From Mesorhizobium onobrychidis (GTDB lineage: Bacteria; Pseudomonadota; Alphaproteobacteria; Rhizobiales; Rhizobiaceae): a DNA stretch of 64,000 nucleotides. The notes beneath the pieces were generated by a model. The model saw only the letters and a program-made list of their open reading frames with translations. It was not told the DNA's origin and made no database searches. Shown one piece after another: positions 61,774 to 64,000 of the stretch. The translations under genes and the position numbers were made by a program. The DNA is taken from contig NZ_CP062229.1 in NCBI RefSeq assembly GCF_024707545.1, forward strand, positions 4,817,501-4,881,500. Direction: 5' to 3'. Numbering within the stretch: position 1 is the first letter of the stretch; each line of letters starts with the position of its first letter.

Positions 61774-62223
61774 ATGAGACAGTTGCTAGGACACATTGCA
61801 TTGGCGTGGCTCGTGCTGCCCAGCGATGCAGACGCCCATGATTGGTATACGGGCAAGACTGATCCCGTTCTTCACTATGACTGCTGCGGAAACAAGGATT
61901 GCCACCCGATCGATTCCAACGACGTCAGGATGACTAAAGACGGCTATTTCGTCAGGCTGCAGCGCCCCGCTTACTTGAATGAAACCCAGGAAGCGGAGTG
62001 GTTTATCCCCAGAGAGCGTGTCCAGACCTCGCCTGATGATCGATACCATATCTGCGAACGTCTAACGACGTTTTATCGAACGATCATTCCCCATATGAAG
62101 TTCGAGGCCTATCACAGATTCAGATGGACGTGCTTCTTCGCGCCTAGTGGCACAAGTTCAATCCAGCCGGATGAGATTTACTTCCGGCTTTTGGATTTCA
62201 AACTGACCAACTACCTATATTAG
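61774..62223 (+). CDS. Exported hypothetical protein
   Basis: A 149-residue protein with a short signal peptide (LLGHIALAWLVLPSDADA), then HDWYTGKTDPVLHYDCCGNK, a conserved opening in a family of rhizobial secreted proteins of unknown function. Five cysteines (CCG, DCH, ICER, WTCFF) suggest disulfides. It is not known to belong to a pathway. Confidence 0.7.
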   Translation: MRQLLGHIALAWLVLPSDADAHDWYTGKTDPVLHYDCCGNKDCHPIDSNDVRMTKDGYFVRLQRPAYLNETQEAEWFIPRERVQTSPDDRYHICERLTTFYRTIIPHMKFEAYHRFRWTCFFAPSGTSSIQPDEIYFRLLDFKLTNYLY

Positions 62224-62298
62224 AGATGGCTTGAATTTTGCGCAAAGCAGGATCTGCTTAGACCGCGCGGATGTGCGGGCGACCAAGCTTAACTTGGT

Positions 62299-62691
62299 TT
62301 AAGATTTGCTTTTCCCGCTATCTTCGCAGCGTATCCAAGTCACATGGCCGTTGAGGTGCAGAAGATCGAAGGCGACGAAGTAGAGGTCGTGCTGGCGCCG
62401 CGTGATCGCCTTCCGCAGGGCGGCAAAGTCCGAAATACCATCCTCGTTCAAGACGATGATTTCGCCGTCGATGATGGCACTCTCGACGTCCATCGTCTTG
62501 GCCGCCGTCGCTAGGTCGCGGTATTTGGCAGTCCAATCAAGGCCGCGCCGGGTGAAAATGCGAATGTCCGCGTTTTCGATGATGATTTGTGACCTGTAGC
62601 CGTCGAACTTAGCTTCATGAAGCCAATCGTCACCTTTGGGCGGCTTCTCAACCAAGGTCGGCAGTAGTGGCGGGACAAACTTCAGACGCAT
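62299..62691 (-). pseudogene. Truncated ATP-dependent DNA ligase (LigD-type ligase domain)
   Basis: About 130 residues with the adenylation site EAKFDGYR (Lys28), the RxG region FTRRGLDWT, the DGE motif (IIDGEIIVL) and FVAFDLLHLNG. The downstream motifs IV-VI and the OB-fold are missing; the frame ends in unrelated sequence after GHVTW. The ATG at 62691 matches the family start. It cannot be an active ligase. Confidence 0.75.
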
Positions 62692-63080
62692 GCATTGACT
62701 CGCAAAACCGCGATTCAATTAGCATGTTCTTAATTAGTTCCGGAAAATTTTAACGGATCGTTGACCGCGCTGTCCCAGAATAGGACGGCGCGGTCAAACC
62801 CCCAAACGGGCTGCGCTGGCGGCTCCGGCAATTCGCCTTCCCGTGCCACTGTCGGAGCCGCTACCACACTCCTCCAAAATACCAGTAATGGTTGAATCAA
62901 CTGTTACCGCACGTGCTTTCCAGTGCGTTTTCCCAGTCGTTAGACTTTGATGGAACAGGGCCTCGCCTCGTCCGGGCGGAAGCCCGTTTTGCCCTCGCGG
63001 CTCGAAACCGGCATCTTCCTAGCCATGGGGGATGTTGCAGCGAAAAAGCCAAAAACGGTCTACGGCGCCGATATGACGCC
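62692..63080. other. Intergenic region before the IS481 element
   Basis: About 390 bases with no gene I can support. The left end of the IS probably lies near 63060-63090, close to the transposase stop. Confidence 0.45.
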
Positions 63081-64000
63081 CTATGTGTTTAGTCCCGGCA
63101 TTTGATGGGTGGGATCGAGTCGGAACCGTTCGGGCTCTTTTGCCCAGATTTTGCAGATGAATTCGTGGGGCGTGAGGCCCTTGAGGGTCTTAAGCCGGCG
63201 CGCGAAATTGTAAGCTAAGATGAAGTCGGCGAGATGCCGACGCAGTTGCTCGTGATCGTCATAGTGGAAGCGCTTGACGGTGGCGTCCTTGATGGTCCGA
63301 TTCATCCGCTCGACCTGGCCGTTCGTCCAGGGATGGTTGATCTTTGTGAGCCGGTGCTCGATGCCATGTTCGTCGCAGATGCCGTCGAAGATGTGCTGAA
63401 GGGCATGCCGGTCGCAGGTCCGGTTGGCGAACTGAATGCCGTTGTCGGTCAGAATGGTATGGATGGCATAGGGCACGGTCGCGATCAGGTTGCGAAGGAA
63501 TTGGGCCACCGCCATCTTGCCCGCCGTCGGGTGCAATTCCGCATAGGCGAATTTCGACGTCCGATCGATGGCCAAGAAAAGGCGCAGCTTGCCCTCGGCG
63601 GTCTGCACCTCGGCGAGGTCGATATGGAAATAGCCGAGCGGATAGGCGTTGAACTTCTTCCTGGCCGGCTTGTCGGCGTCCACCTGCGGCAGCCGCGAAA
63701 TGCCATGGCGCTGAAGGCAGCGATGCAACGACGAGCGCGTCAGATGCGGGATCGAGGGCTGTAGGGCATAGAGACAATCATCCAGCGCCAGCAACGTGTG
63801 CTTGCGAAAGGCGACGATCACCGCTTCCTCTTCGAGCGACAGCACTGTCGATCTTGGTTTCTTCGGGCCGGTGGGAAGATCGGCGGTCGAGATCCGGTTC
63901 CTCCACTTTCTAACTGTCTTCTGATCGATGCCGTAGCGCTTGGCCAGCGCTCTCAGGCTCTCTTGACTATGCTGTATCGCTCGACGGACTGCCTCTGTCG
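63081..64000 (-). CDS. IS481-family transposase, 5' end outside window
   Basis: The frame is open to the window edge, giving 306 residues without the start. A helix-turn-helix (ESLRALAKRYGIDQKTVRKW) is followed by a second HTH-like region and the rve integrase core with the DDE residues: FHIDLAEV, ILTDNGIQF and NGQVERMNRTIKD. The C-terminal block LKGLTPHEFICKIWA is typical of IS481. The IS lies in the integrated region beyond the tRNA fragment. Confidence 0.92.
   Translation of the reverse strand, partial: TEAVRRAIQHSQESLRALAKRYGIDQKTVRKWRNRISTADLPTGPKKPRSTVLSLEEEAVIVAFRKHTLLALDDCLYALQPSIPHLTRSSLHRCLQRHGISRLPQVDADKPARKKFNAYPLGYFHIDLAEVQTAEGKLRLFLAIDRTSKFAYAELHPTAGKMAVAQFLRNLIATVPYAIHTILTDNGIQFANRTCDRHALQHIFDGICDEHGIEHRLTKINHPWTNGQVERMNRTIKDATVKRFHYDDHEQLRRHLADFILAYNFARRLKTLKGLTPHEFICKIWAKEPERFRLDPTHQMPGLNT

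Noticed and set aside
1..64000. CRISPR array
   Set aside because: No regularly spaced direct repeats were seen; the repeats present are tandem, palindromic or widely dispersed.

Overview
The window looks like the chromosome of an alphaproteobacterium of the Mesorhizobium/Phyllobacteriaceae type. Grounds: high GC, the rplM-rpsI pair, a type-2 argC, heme A synthase, a cco/fix cbb3-oxidase locus, several soluble class III cyclases, and rhizobial short palindromic repeats. No rRNA gene, complete tRNA or CRISPR array was seen.

Layout. 1-15.5 kb is mostly ordinary chromosome: an FAD oxidoreductase cut by the window edge, a P450, a cupin, metY (O-acetylhomoserine sulfhydrylase), a CoA-binding protein, a VOC protein and enoyl-CoA hydratase pair, a thioesterase, rplM-rpsI with a clear promoter and terminator, a LysR/aldo-keto reductase divergent pair, a secreted GDPD protein, a speB-like agmatinase, argC, an APH-type kinase, ctaA and a DUF2842 protein.

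15.5-51.2 kb is an accessory region. It starts with a 1,536-residue cyclase-STAND-WD40 protein and ends with a cyclase-TPR protein. A 69-bp repeat lies upstream of both genes in the same orientation. Between them are a cbb3 oxidase operon (ccoNOQP, a small membrane protein, a DUF2189 protein, ccoI, ccoS, a micro-ORF), a membrane protein plus HlyD-type pair, a UspA protein, a DUF2950/DUF3300 pair, a K+ channel overlapping a cation exchanger, an AI-2E-type permease, a BASS-family transporter, and a periplasmic binding protein next to a TorS-like sensor cyclase. Many remnants lie among them: DUF2092, aspartate decarboxylase and its antiporter AspT, DyP peroxidase, tyrosine recombinase, GNAT and M20 amidohydrolase. 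This looks like a repeatedly rearranged island for respiration, envelope stress and signalling.

51.2-60.7 kb is an exopolysaccharide cluster: deacetylase, CelD-like acyltransferase, Wzc-like copolymerase with a degenerate kinase domain, Wza-like lipoprotein, GT4 glycosyltransferase, priming glycosyl-1-phosphate transferase and Wzy/O-antigen-ligase-like polymerase.

60.75 kb to the end looks like the edge of a second integrated element. The 3' part of a proline-type tRNA (an att-like scar) sits beside the C-terminal remnant of a tyrosine recombinase. Small rhizobial hypotheticals, a truncated ATP-dependent DNA ligase and an IS481-type transposase running off the window follow.
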